Assembly (NCBI GenBank): GCA_017431225.1
Contig: JAFRLM010000016.1
Location: forward strand, 1-64,000
Reading direction: 5' to 3'
From: Erysipelotrichaceae bacterium
Lineage (GTDB): Bacteria > Bacillota_I > Bacilli_A > Erysipelotrichales > Erysipelotrichaceae
DNA: 64,000 nucleotides
This document shows, in pieces, positions 16,947-25,294 of the stretch (its first letter is position 1; each line of letters begins with the position of its first letter). The notes under the pieces were generated by a model that was not told where the DNA came from, ran no database searches, and was given only the letters and a program-made list of their open reading frames with translations. The position numbers were made by a program, and so were the translations under genes.

Positions 16947-17101
16947 TGACTATCTTTAATAAAGCGATCAAGCACAAGCCATTTGTAACGTTTTGGGCAA
17001 AGTCATACATAAACGAGATCATCGTCTATACTGTGCTCTATGAGGCCCAGTTTAAGGTCGGTCTTGATAAAGTGAAACAATCTGAAGAGAAGGCAGCCTG
17101 T
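16946..17101 (+). pseudogene. Truncated gene start fused to ABC-gene remnant
   Basis: An ATG overlaps the XRE stop (TGATG) and begins MTIFNKAIKHKPFVTFWAKS. After about 25 residues the frame runs into sequence matching the C terminus of the ABC transporter (VYTVLYEAQF, then the 42-bp repeat). The frame stays open to 17323 but has no sensible continuation. I read it as an island gene cut by recombination plus a decayed ABC-gene end. Confidence 0.5.
17054..17095 (+). repeat. 42-bp direct repeat, right copy
   Basis: Identical to 14144-14185. It is followed by a small GCAGC/GCTGC hairpin (17093-17108) and TTTTCTT, resembling a weak version of the ABC-gene terminator, but the in-frame stop codon is missing. 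Confidence 0.85.
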
Positions 17102-17165
17102 GCGCTGCTTTTCTTATGGCCGGACCGGGAATGGTATACTGGAAGAAAGAAGAAAGGAATCCCTC

Positions 17166-17432
17166 ATGATCGTAATCGCGCTTCTGTGGATCATCTTGAG
17201 TCCACTTTTCCCGATGATCTATCTCTTTACCCGTTACTATGCAACCGGGTCAAACAGACTTGTGATCAGTCTGGTCATGTTTGCTGTATGCGCACTGATC
17301 TGTTTTCTCGGAAATCTCTATGAGAATCATGCGCATGGTTTTGAGAGGATGCGGTCCTTTGGCGCGATCTGGGGCGGATATGCCGGTATGATCGTGTCCG
17401 TGATCATGCTGATCATCGCCGTTTTCAAGTAA
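17166..17432 (+). CDS. Small integral membrane protein (unknown)
   Basis: This 88-residue protein has three hydrophobic segments (about residues 1-20, 29-48 and 67-87) separated by short polar loops; one loop holds ENHAHGFERMRSFG. The ATG at 17166 has AAAGGAA upstream. An in-frame upstream start at 17100 lies in repeat-derived sequence and is unlikely. Codon use is like the core genes, so it may be the original chromosomal neighbour of the ABC gene. No function is assigned. Confidence 0.65.
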   Translation: MIVIALLWIILSPLFPMIYLFTRYYATGSNRLVISLVMFAVCALICFLGNLYENHAHGFERMRSFGAIWGGYAGMIVSVIMLIIAVFK

Positions 17433-17568
17433 ACAAGCGTGCCGACATATTTGCTTAATACTTTGACGTGGATGAGAGATTGTTAACGAGTATGTATGCA
17501 ATCTTAATTGAAATACTGGCAAAAGTAAAACAAATACCGTACAATGTGATTGGAAGAAGGTGATTCTG

Positions 17569-17853
17569 ATGCCAGTTAAAACAGCGAATTTTAATATGCG
17601 TATGGAAGAACAGAAAAAAGCAGATGCAGAAGCTTTGTATCGCACCCTTGGAATGACACTTCCACAAGCTATAAATATGTTCATTTCTCAGTCTCTCTTA
17701 GTCGGAGGAATCCCTTTTGATGTCCGAATTCCGAGATTCAACCAGGAAACAGAAGCGGCCATGAAAGAAGCAGAAGGTATCGCTGCAGGAAGGATAGAAG
17801 CAAAAACCTATCATTCTGCAAGAGAATTGTTTGCTGAGCTTGATGCAGAATAA
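17569..17853 (+). CDS. dinJ: RelB/DinJ-family antitoxin
   Basis: This 94-residue protein begins with a ribbon-helix-helix region (VKTANFNMRMEEQKKADAEA and LGMTLPQAINMFISQ), typical of DinJ. A short C-terminal segment follows that would wrap the toxin. GAAGAAGG lies eight bases before the ATG. A possible promoter is TGGCAA/TACAAT (17517-17545). The stop overlaps the toxin start. Antitoxins of this type bind their own promoter together with the toxin. Confidence 0.88.
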   Translation: MPVKTANFNMRMEEQKKADAEALYRTLGMTLPQAINMFISQSLLVGGIPFDVRIPRFNQETEAAMKEAEGIAAGRIEAKTYHSARELFAELDAE

Positions 17854-18128
17854 TGGAATTAAGAACAACCGGAAAGTTCCGCAAGGATTATAAGCATTGT
17901 AAAAAGCGCGGTTTCGACATGAGTCTCCTTGAAAAAGTGGTTGAGACATTGCTTGCAGGGAAGCCCTTGGAGGAAAAGTATCATGATCATGGACTGGTTG
18001 GCCAGTATGCGGGCCATAGGGAATGCCACATCCTTCCGGACTGGCTCTTGATATACTATGTGGATAATGAACTGCTTATATTGACTGCAGTCCGGACAGG
18101 GACACACAGCGACCTGCTCGATATATAG
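17853..18128 (+). CDS. yafQ: YafQ-type mRNA interferase toxin
   Basis: This 91-residue RelE-superfamily toxin is expected to cut mRNA on the ribosome. The residues matching the YafQ active site are present: H59, D63 and W64 in CHILPDWLLIYY, and H85 in RTGTHSDLL. It overlaps the antitoxin gene by one base (TAATG), the usual antitoxin-first order. The active site looks complete, so the pair is probably functional. Confidence 0.9.
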   Translation: MELRTTGKFRKDYKHCKKRGFDMSLLEKVVETLLAGKPLEEKYHDHGLVGQYAGHRECHILPDWLLIYYVDNELLILTAVRTGTHSDLLDI

Positions 18129-18222
18129 TGAAATAATACTTCTGGCAACAAGTTGGTACCAGAGGATCGAGAAGAAACATCGAATGGCTGCGGACGGAAT
18201 TTCCGCACCAAAATAACTGACT

Positions 18223-18272
18223 AAAAGAACAATCGTAAGGATCGTAAATCTCTGATGCGATTGTTCTTTTAT
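18223..18272 (+). terminator. Terminator after the toxin-antitoxin pair
   Basis: A 13-base stem, AAAAGAACAATCG (18223-18235) with CGATTGTTCTTTT (18258-18270), ends in T residues. With A-runs on the other side it could work in both directions. A smaller dyad (TGCGGA/TCCGCA) lies just before it. Confidence 0.75.
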
Positions 18273-18286
18273 TCTGTTGTGTATTC

Positions 18287-18403
18287 TGCTATAATACAAA
18301 GGCACTTATGTGCATACACACACTGTGGATTCCTCATTCCGTGCCTTTTTAGGTTAATGGGGTTTGAAGCAGTGGAGGGGAAACGGAAAGAGAGGAATTA
18401 AAA
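18287..18403 (+). promoter_or_regulatory. rpsB extended -10 promoter and structured leader
   Basis: TGCTATAAT (18287-18295) is an extended -10 element. The transcript would start near 18302. Its 5' end (AAAGGCAC, 18298-18305) can pair with GTGCCTTT (18341-18348), which is followed by more T. A leader of about 100 bases with a long-range stem suits autogenous control by S2, or attenuation; I do not recognise it as a known family. Confidence 0.55.
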
Positions 18404-19375
18404 ATGCAGTTAGTTTCCATGCGTAAACTTCTGGAAAACGGCGTCCATTTCGGTCATCAGACAAGACGTTGGGATCCGAAGTGCAAACCATTCATCTACA
18501 CCGCTAAAAACGGTATCTACATCATCGATCTGAACAAGACCCAGGATGCTCTCGACGTAGCTTACGGCAAAATGAAAGAGATCGCTGAAAAGGGCGGTAA
18601 AGTCTTATTTGTCGGTACTAAGAAACAGGCTCAGCAGATCATCCTTGATGAAGCTCTGCGTTCCGGCAGCTTCTATATCAACCAGAGATGGTTAGGCGGC
18701 ACGCTCACAAACTTCCGTACGATCCAGAAGCGTATCAAGCGCCTCATCGAGATCGAAGAGATGGAAGCAAATGAAACGATCAATGTTTACCCGAAGAAAG
18801 AGATCGCTCTGATCCGTAAGGAAGCAGCTCGTCTCGACAACTTCCTCGGCGGTATCAAGGAAATGAAGAAGCTTCCGGATGCCCTGGTCGTTGTTGATCC
18901 GAAGGAAGATCACAATGCTGTCGCAGAAGCTAAGAAGCTCGGTATCCCGGTCTTCGGTCTGACAGACACAAACTGCGATCCGGGTCTCGTTGATTACCCA
19001 ATCCCGAGTAACGATGACGCTGTCAAATCCATCAAGCTGATCGTCTCCCTGCTCGCTGACGCGATCGTTGAGACAAAGGGCGGTATCCTCCAGGATGCTT
19101 ACCAGGAAGGCGAAGATGTCGAAGACATCACAATGGATGACGTAATCATCAACGTTGAAAAGCATGCGGAAGAACAGGAAAAGCGCCGCAGACAGCGTTT
19201 AGAAGAACGCCGCGCCGCTCAGCAGGCTCAGAGATCCCGCTTCAATTCCGAAAGACGCAGCTTCGGCAGAAGAGAGAACGCAGCTGTCTCTCCGAACCAG
19301 ACAATCCGCAAGGACCTGCCGGCTGAGCAGAAAGCAGAAGCTCCGGCAGAAGTAAAAGAGGAGGTCAAAGACTAA
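18404..19375 (+). CDS. rpsB: 30S ribosomal protein S2, with C-terminal extension
   Basis: S2 binds late to the 30S head/body junction and is needed for S1 binding and initiation. The family signatures are present ([28 protein letters not shown], and [20 protein letters not shown]). At 323 residues it is about 65 longer than usual. The added tail is first Arg/Glu/Gln-rich ([18 protein letters not shown]) and then Ala/Glu/Lys-rich. It overlaps tsf by one base (TAATG), the conserved rpsB-tsf pair. Confidence 0.96.
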   Translation: MQLVSMRKLLENGVHFGHQTRRWDPKCKPFIYTAKNGIYIIDLNKTQDALDVAYGKMKEIAEKGGKVLFVGTKKQAQQIILDEALRSGSFYINQRWLGGTLTNFRTIQKRIKRLIEIEEMEANETINVYPKKEIALIRKEAARLDNFLGGIKEMKKLPDALVVVDPKEDHNAVAEAKKLGIPVFGLTDTNCDPGLVDYPIPSNDDAVKSIKLIVSLLADAIVETKGGILQDAYQEGEDVEDITMDDVIINVEKHAEEQEKRRRQRLEERRAAQQAQRSRFNSERRSFGRRENAAVSPNQTIRKDLPAEQKAEAPAEVKEEVKD

Positions 19376-20262
19376 TGCAGATCACCGCTAGCCTCGTAAA
19401 AGAATTACGTGAAATGACCGGCGCCGGAATGATGGACTGCAAGAACGCCTTAGTTGAATGCGACGGCGATAAGGAAAAAGCAGTTGACTGGCTCCGTCAG
19501 AAAGGTATTGCCAAATCCGCCAAGAAGGCCGGCCGCATCGCTGCGGAAGGTCTGAGCCGTGTTATTACAGCCGGCAATAAGGCGTGCATCGTTGAGATCA
19601 ACTCCGAGACAGACTTCGTTGCCAAGAACGAACAGTTCCTCGAACTGCTCGACAAGACAACAAACACCATCCTGAACAGTGATGCTGCCACAAACGAAGA
19701 AGCTCTGGCTTTACCGGTTGGTGAAGGCACTCTGAATGACCTGTTCATCAACGCGACCGCAACGATCGGTGAAAAGATCGTTCTCCGTCGTTTCGAGATC
19801 GTCAAGAAGGAAGATGAAGATGTCTTCGGCGCTTACATGCATATGGGCGGCAAGATCTCCGCACTGGCAGTTGTCAAGGGCGGTAACGAAGAAGTTGCCA
19901 ACGATATCGCTATGCAGGTCGCTTCCATGAGCCCGTCTTACATCTCCATGAACGACATGCCGAAGGAAGTTGTCGAACATGAAAAGACCATCCAGGCTGA
20001 GATCGTTAAGAACGATGAGAAGCTTGCCGGCAAGCCGGAAAAGGTTCTCGAAGGCATCATCGCAGGCCGTGTTTCCAAGTCCCTGCAGGAAATCTCCCTG
20101 GTTGACCAGATCTACTTCAGAGATCAGGGCAAGAAGGTCGGCAAGTTCCTGTCTGAGAACAATGCGGAAGTCAAGAAGTTCGTTCGTTACTTCGTTGGCG
20201 AAGGCATCGAAAAGAGACACGAAGACTTTGCAGAAGAAGTTGCAAAGCAGATGGGTAAGTAA
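19375..20262 (+). CDS. tsf: Elongation factor Ts
   Basis: This 295-residue nucleotide-exchange factor for EF-Tu has the N-terminal motif LREMTGAGMMDCKNAL and the core motif VEINSETDFVAKNEQF. The length is normal. It is coupled to rpsB and followed by a short hairpin before pyrH. Confidence 0.96.
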   Translation: MQITASLVKELREMTGAGMMDCKNALVECDGDKEKAVDWLRQKGIAKSAKKAGRIAAEGLSRVITAGNKACIVEINSETDFVAKNEQFLELLDKTTNTILNSDAATNEEALALPVGEGTLNDLFINATATIGEKIVLRRFEIVKKEDEDVFGAYMHMGGKISALAVVKGGNEEVANDIAMQVASMSPSYISMNDMPKEVVEHEKTIQAEIVKNDEKLAGKPEKVLEGIIAGRVSKSLQEISLVDQIYFRDQGKKVGKFLSENNAEVKKFVRYFVGEGIEKRHEDFAEEVAKQMGK

Positions 20263-20287
20263 AAGGACAATTTTATTGTCCTTTTTT
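20263..20287 (+). terminator. Hairpin between tsf and pyrH
   Basis: GGACAA (20265-20270) and TTGTCC (20276-20281) enclose TTTTA and are followed by six T. Inside a conserved gene string this probably gives partial termination that lowers pyrH expression relative to rpsB-tsf. Confidence 0.75.
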
Positions 20288-20300
20288 ATGGAGAAAACAT

Positions 20301-21008
20301 ATGTACAAAAGAATCATTCTCAAACTGAGCGGTGAAGCTCTCAGCGGTAAGGGCGGAAGCCTGGACCAGGAAAAACTGACGAGTCTGGCCAAACAGATCA
20401 AACAGATCCAGGAGATGGGCGTACAGGTCGGCGTCGTTACCGGCGGCGGCAACTTCGTCCGTGGCAGAATGCTGTCGAAACTCGGCATGGACCGTAACTC
20501 CTCGGATTTCATGGGTATGCTGGGCACCGTCATGAATGCCCTGGCGCTGCAGTCCGTACTGCGCAACGAAGGCGTCAAAGCCCTGGCGATGTCGGCGATC
20601 GGCGTCGACGGCGTCACCCGTTTTGAAAGAGATATCGCGATCGACAGACTTGAATCCGGTTACGTTCTGGTCTTCGGCGGCGGTATCGCCAACCCGTATT
20701 TTTCCACCGATTCCGGTGCTGCGCTGCGCGCCTGCCAGCTGCACGCGGATGTCATCCTGATCGCTAAAAACGGCGTTGACGGCGTTTACGATTCCGATCC
20801 GGCGCTCAACCCCAACGCGAAACGTTACTCCGAGCTTTCTTTTGATGATATACTAGATATGAATTTAGGTGTCATAGACGCCACTGCAGCCGGTCTTTGC
20901 CGTGAAAACAAGATCGATGCCTTGATATTCAATATGAACGAAGAGGGAAATCTGGTCAAAGCTGCGGAAGGCACAGTCTACGGTACCATTATCCATGGAG
21001 GAGAGTAA
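20301..21008 (+). CDS. pyrH: UMP kinase
   Basis: This 235-residue bacterial UMP kinase (amino acid kinase fold) phosphorylates UMP in pyrimidine synthesis. The motifs are KRIILKLSGEAL at the start, GVVTGGGNFVRG, and the uridylate-binding FGGGIANPYFSTDSGAALRA. Normal length. GGAG lies upstream of the ATG. Confidence 0.96.
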   Translation: MYKRIILKLSGEALSGKGGSLDQEKLTSLAKQIKQIQEMGVQVGVVTGGGNFVRGRMLSKLGMDRNSSDFMGMLGTVMNALALQSVLRNEGVKALAMSAIGVDGVTRFERDIAIDRLESGYVLVFGGGIANPYFSTDSGAALRACQLHADVILIAKNGVDGVYDSDPALNPNAKRYSELSFDDILDMNLGVIDATAAGLCRENKIDALIFNMNEEGNLVKAAEGTVYGTIIHGGE

Positions 21009-21011
21009 CGT

Positions 21012-21560
21012 ATGGATGCAGTTTTAAATGTATGGAAAGATAAGATGGATAAGGCGATCGCCGATTTTGAGTCCGATCTCCGTAAAGTCCGCACCGGCAG
21101 AGCGAACCCGAACATGCTCGACGGTATCAATGTGGATTACTACGGAACACCGACACCGGTAAACCAGATCGCATCGATCTCCGTTCAGGAAGGTACGATC
21201 CTGGTCATCAAACCGTATGACCACAACTCCTTAAAGGATATCGAAGTTGCTATCAACATGTCCTCACTTCATCTGCCGCCGCAGAACGACGGCACAGTCA
21301 TCCGCCTTGCTGTTCCGAAATTAACGGAAGATACACGTAAGAGCTACTGCAAGGACGTCTCCAAGAGAGGCGAGGAAGCAAAAGTCGCGATCCGCAACAT
21401 CCGTCGTGACGCAAATGATTTCGTCAAGAAATCCGACGAGATCAATGACGAAGATTACGAAGAATCCTTATACGGTGAGATCGACGACCTGACAAAGAAG
21501 TACACCAAGAAGGTCGATGAGATCGCAGAGGCAAAACAAAAGGAAATCATGACGCTCTGA
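21012..21560 (+). CDS. frr: Ribosome recycling factor
   Basis: This 182-residue factor, with EF-G, splits post-termination ribosomes. The motifs KVRTGRANPNMLDGI and VRLAVPKLTEDTRK-like IRLAVPKLTEDTRKSYCK are typical. Its TGA overlaps the uppS ATG. Confidence 0.96.
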   Translation: MDAVLNVWKDKMDKAIADFESDLRKVRTGRANPNMLDGINVDYYGTPTPVNQIASISVQEGTILVIKPYDHNSLKDIEVAINMSSLHLPPQNDGTVIRLAVPKLTEDTRKSYCKDVSKRGEEAKVAIRNIRRDANDFVKKSDEINDEDYEESLYGEIDDLTKKYTKKVDEIAEAKQKEIMTL

Positions 21561-22261
21561 TGGCTTCTGTAAAACATGTTGCCATCATCATGGATGGCAA
21601 CGGACGTTACGCACAGAAGTTGGGCAAGGAACGCACCTTCGGTCATTATGAAGGCGTAAAGAACGTTCGCAATATCGCGATCCACGCCAGCGAGAAGGGC
21701 GTTGAATGCCTCACCGTCTATGCTTTTTCAACTGAGAACTGGAAGAGACCTGTTAAAGAGGTCTCTTATCTCATGTCTCTGCCCAGGATCTTCTTCTCGT
21801 CTTATTTAAAACAGTTAATGGAAAAAAACATCCGGGTCACCATGATCGGCCGGATGGACAATATCCCCGAAGAGGCCCGCACCTATTTTGAGCGGGCGAT
21901 CGCGGAGACTGCCGGCAATACCGGCATGATCCTGAACTTCGCGATGAATTACGGTTCCCGTGATGAGATCGTGGAAGCAGCCCGGCGCTATGCCGAGGAC
22001 TTCCGCGACGGCAAGGCCGGCGAACTGGATGAAGCGCTGTTCTCCAAGTATCTGATGACTGCCGAACTGCCGGATGTCGATCTTCTGATCCGCACCAGCG
22101 GCGAGCAGCGTATCTCCAATTTCCTGCTTTACCAGATCGCTTATGCCGAACTGGTCTTTTCACCGCTGAACTGGCCGGAATTCGATGATGCGGAATTTGA
22201 CCGCTGTCTCGACGAATTCTACAAACGCAACCGTCGTTTCGGAGGACTGAATGAGGAATAG
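21560..22261 (+). CDS. uppS: Undecaprenyl diphosphate synthase
   Basis: This 233-residue cis-prenyltransferase makes the C55 lipid carrier for cell wall precursors. The N-terminal catalytic motif HVAIIMDGNGRYAQ holds the key Asp; the family usually has Trp where this has Tyr. The C-terminal block LLIRTSGEQRISNFLLYQ is well conserved. It overlaps both frr and cdsA. Confidence 0.95.
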   Translation: MASVKHVAIIMDGNGRYAQKLGKERTFGHYEGVKNVRNIAIHASEKGVECLTVYAFSTENWKRPVKEVSYLMSLPRIFFSSYLKQLMEKNIRVTMIGRMDNIPEEARTYFERAIAETAGNTGMILNFAMNYGSRDEIVEAARRYAEDFRDGKAGELDEALFSKYLMTAELPDVDLLIRTSGEQRISNFLLYQIAYAELVFSPLNWPEFDDAEFDRCLDEFYKRNRRFGGLNEE

Positions 22262-23045
22262 AATTATCGGAGCCATTCTGGTGGCGGCTGTCTGTCTGCC
22301 GCCGCTCATCTTAGGCGGGACCCTGATGAAGGTCCTTCTGGCCGCGATCGCGCTGATCGCCTCCTATGAGTTTACCAGCATCCGCCATAAGAGCTTCAAT
22401 GTGCTGCTCTTTATCCTTCTGGCAGCCTTCATTTTTGTCATTCAGTTTTTCCCGCAGCGCAGCACCGGTATTATTCTGACTTTCCTGATCGTGCTGTTCC
22501 TTTCCGGGATCTTGTTTGAAGATGTGACGATGGATGATATCTCCTCCACCTTCATGATGGGGGTCATCCTCGCGTTCGCGATCCAGAGTGTTTTAAAGAT
22601 CTACGGCGATTACGATTACACCAAGATCGCGACCAGCCGCAACTATCTCGTGCTCGCCTATATCGCGGTCGCTTCCTTCGGCTGTGACATCGCTGCCTTA
22701 TTTACTGGCATGCTGTTCGGCAAGCATCCGCTGATCCCGCGGGTCTCCCCGAAAAAGACCGTGGAAGGCGCGATCGGCGGCTGGCTGATCGGTGCTTTGG
22801 CGGCCTTTCTCTTCGGCTATTTCTTCCATATCTTCGATCCGAACAAGACGATGCTGCTGTTCTATTCACTGACACTGCCGCTCGTCGCCCAGCTCGGTGA
22901 CCTGTCTTTCAGCCTGATCAAACGGAATTACGGCGTCAAGGACTACGGTTCCCTGATCCCCGGACACGGCGGGATCCTTGACCGCATCGATTCACTTCTG
23001 TTCTGTCTGATCTTCTTCTCATCCACCGGGATGTTACTGCTATGA
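22251..23045 (+). CDS. cdsA: Phosphatidate cytidylyltransferase (CDP-DAG synthase)
   Basis: This 264-residue membrane protein with about seven or eight hydrophobic segments makes CDP-diacylglycerol for phospholipids. The C-terminal signature DYGSLIPGHGGILDRIDSLL and SPKKTVEGAIGG are clear. It overlaps uppS by eleven bases and dxr by four (ATGA). Confidence 0.94.
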   Translation: MRNRIIGAILVAAVCLPPLILGGTLMKVLLAAIALIASYEFTSIRHKSFNVLLFILLAAFIFVIQFFPQRSTGIILTFLIVLFLSGILFEDVTMDDISSTFMMGVILAFAIQSVLKIYGDYDYTKIATSRNYLVLAYIAVASFGCDIAALFTGMLFGKHPLIPRVSPKKTVEGAIGGWLIGALAAFLFGYFFHIFDPNKTMLLFYSLTLPLVAQLGDLSFSLIKRNYGVKDYGSLIPGHGGILDRIDSLLFCLIFFSSTGMLLL

Positions 23046-24190
23046 AAAGAAAAGTGATCCTTCTGGGAGCCAGCGGTTCGATCGGCTCCCAGACTCTTGA
23101 AATTATTGAAAAATACCCCGATGAGTTTGAGCTCATCGGTATTTCTGTCGGGAAGAATCTTAACCGTATGGTCGAGATCCTCATGGATTACCCGACGATC
23201 CGCTACGCTTACTCGATCGAGGAAGCTCCCGGACTGATCCTGAAATACCCGGAGACCCGTTTCTTCCATGGCGAGAAGGGGCTTGAAGAGCTTGCTTCCG
23301 TAAAAGAAGCAGATCTCTTTGTCAATGCCCTGGTCGGGTTTACCGGCTTTATCCCGTCTTTACGCATCATCGAAAACGGGATCGATCTGGCTCTTGCCAA
23401 TAAGGAGACTCTGGTCGCCGGCGGCGAGCTGATCAAAAAAGCATTAAAGGATTCCCCGTCCCATCTCTATCCGATCGATTCCGAGCACTCCGCGATCTGG
23501 CAGTGCCTGCATGGCAATGACCGGAAGGAAGTCAGCCGGCTGATCATCACAGCCAGCGGCGGTTCCTTCCGTGACCGCACCCGCGAGGAGCTTAAGGACG
23601 TTACCGTTGAGCAGGCCTTAAAACATCCCAACTGGTCGATGGGGGCCAAGATCACGATCGATTCGGCAACGATGGTCAATAAAGCCTTTGAGGTGATCGA
23701 AGCGCATTATCTCTTCGATATGCCTTACGATAAGATCGCCGTCCTGATCCATCCGGAAAGCATCGTCCATTCCATGGTCGAATACGCGGACCATGCGGTA
23801 CTGGCCCAGCTGGGACAGGCAGACATGCGCATCCCGATCCAGTTCGCGATGCGTTATCCTTCCCACGGCGGGGAAGTGGCGGAAGAACGTCTTGATCTCG
23901 CGCAGATCGGCGCACTGCACTTCCGTGAAGTCGATGAGAAACGTTATCCGGTCATGAAGGCGGTCCGTCTTCTGGCTTCCTACGGCGGCAATCTGGGCGC
24001 GGTCTTCAACGGCGCGAACGATGCCGCGGTCGAACTCTTCTTAAATAAAAAGATCACTTTCCTGCAGATCGAGGAAGCGATCTTCGGAGCGCTCGGCGCG
24101 ATGTCCTTCGTCTCCAATCCGACAGTCGAGGATATCATCGCCGCCCATGCTTTCGGCCAGCAGTATGTGGCCGAGCATTTTGCAAAGTAA
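23042..24190 (+). CDS. dxr: 1-deoxy-D-xylulose 5-phosphate reductoisomerase
   Basis: This 382-residue enzyme forms MEP in the non-mevalonate isoprenoid pathway using NADPH. The N-terminal NADPH motif is LLGASGSIGSQTLEII. ALANKETLVAGGE and PIDSEHSAIWQCL carry the metal and substrate residues. It indicates that isoprenoids for UppS come by the MEP route. Confidence 0.96.
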   Translation: MKRKVILLGASGSIGSQTLEIIEKYPDEFELIGISVGKNLNRMVEILMDYPTIRYAYSIEEAPGLILKYPETRFFHGEKGLEELASVKEADLFVNALVGFTGFIPSLRIIENGIDLALANKETLVAGGELIKKALKDSPSHLYPIDSEHSAIWQCLHGNDRKEVSRLIITASGGSFRDRTREELKDVTVEQALKHPNWSMGAKITIDSATMVNKAFEVIEAHYLFDMPYDKIAVLIHPESIVHSMVEYADHAVLAQLGQADMRIPIQFAMRYPSHGGEVAEERLDLAQIGALHFREVDEKRYPVMKAVRLLASYGGNLGAVFNGANDAAVELFLNKKITFLQIEEAIFGALGAMSFVSNPTVEDIIAAHAFGQQYVAEHFAK

Positions 24191-24213
24191 ACTGAGAATG
24201 GTATATTGAACCT

Positions 24214-25284
24214 ATGACACTTATCTTGTTTTTGTTACTGCTGTCAGTGATCGTCATCCTGCATGAGGGAGGTCATTTGATCGCGGCCAAGATCTTCAAT
24301 GTCTACTGCAGCGAGTATTCGATCGGTATGGGTCCGGTCCTCTGGCAGAAACAGGGGAAGGAGACCGTTTATTCCGTCCGCGCGCTGCCGATCGGCGGTT
24401 TCGTGGCGATGGCCGGTGATACCGATAACGAGCTCGAGACCAAAGTCGATGACAGAGAGATCCCGCCGGAAAGAACTCTGACCGGGATCGCGAAATGGAA
24501 AAAGATCATCATCATGCTGGCGGGGATCGCGATGAACTTTCTGCTCGCCTGGGTGATCATTGCCCTGGTGCTCAATGCCGCCGGCGGCTATTCCCTGTCT
24601 CCGAAGGCCGAGATCGCCTCCGTTGTTGCCGGTTCTCCGGCAGAGAAGGCGGGGCTGCAGGCAGGAGACCTGATCCTCGAGATCTCTTCGGAAAACGGAA
24701 CTTCCGTCAAACCGAAACAGTTCGATGATCTGACAGCCTATATGATGACATATCAGGGAGATTATGCCCTGACCTATAAAGTACAGCGCGGTGAACAGGT
24801 CATCGATCTGACCGTCTATCCTTCCTACGATAACGAGGAGGGACGTTATCTGATCGGTATCTACGCGCCGCCGGGAGAAGTCGTCAAGGTAAATCTTCTC
24901 AACTGCTGGTATTATTCGTTCGATTACTGCCGTTTCATGATCTCGACGATGCTGATGAGTCTGGGACAGCTGTTCCGCGGTGTCGGACTGAACCAGCTCT
25001 CGGGACCGATCGGTATCTACCAGGCGACCGGGGAAGCCGCCTCGATGGGTGCTTCCTCCTATCTGCTGATGGTGGCTCTGATCTCGCTGAATATCGGTCT
25101 GATCAACGCGCTGCCGCTGCCGATCCTGGATGGCGGACGTGTGCTGTTGACACTCGTCGAAGCAGTCATGGGCAGACCGCTCTCCAAGAAGATGGAGAAC
25201 GCGCTGATGACGGCTTCTACGATTTTGGTCCTGATGCTGTTCGTCTTCGCGACTTCGCAGGATCTTATGCGTTTATTCAAATAA
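24214..25284 (+). CDS. rseP: RseP/RasP-type site-2 zinc metalloprotease
   Basis: This 356-residue intramembrane protease cuts membrane-bound anti-sigma factors and signal-peptide remnants. The zinc motif is HEGGH in the first membrane segment, the third ligand lies in INALPLPILDGGRV, and a PDZ domain (about residues 125-215, VVAGSPAEKAGLQAGD) lies between them. It follows dxr by 23 bases. The proS and polC genes that often come next in Firmicutes are absent. Confidence 0.93.
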   Translation: MTLILFLLLLSVIVILHEGGHLIAAKIFNVYCSEYSIGMGPVLWQKQGKETVYSVRALPIGGFVAMAGDTDNELETKVDDREIPPERTLTGIAKWKKIIIMLAGIAMNFLLAWVIIALVLNAAGGYSLSPKAEIASVVAGSPAEKAGLQAGDLILEISSENGTSVKPKQFDDLTAYMMTYQGDYALTYKVQRGEQVIDLTVYPSYDNEEGRYLIGIYAPPGEVVKVNLLNCWYYSFDYCRFMISTMLMSLGQLFRGVGLNQLSGPIGIYQATGEAASMGASSYLLMVALISLNIGLINALPLPILDGGRVLLTLVEAVMGRPLSKKMENALMTASTILVLMLFVFATSQDLMRLFK

Positions 25285-25294
25285 AGGGGTATAT

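Larger units (their letters stand above)
14186..17053. mobile_element. Putative small genomic island between direct repeats
   Basis: About 2.9 kb of AT-rich DNA separates two identical 42-bp repeats. It holds four minus-strand genes, a divergent XRE regulator, and the start of a gene cut off at the right junction. No integrase, transposase or resolvase is visible, so mobility would need a helper in trans, or the present form is a decayed remnant. The boundary calls are inference from the repeats and from base composition. Confidence 0.55.

Noticed and set aside
16943..17323. 126-codon frame spanning the right repeat
   Set aside because: A chimera of a cut gene start, ABC-gene remnant and out-of-frame sequence over the small membrane protein; not a real gene as it stands.
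18129..18222. T-box or riboswitch in the region after yafQ (TTGGTACCAGAGG)
   Set aside because: No GGTGG-ACCGCG T-box sequence, and no amino-acid gene follows; only dyads and a terminator.
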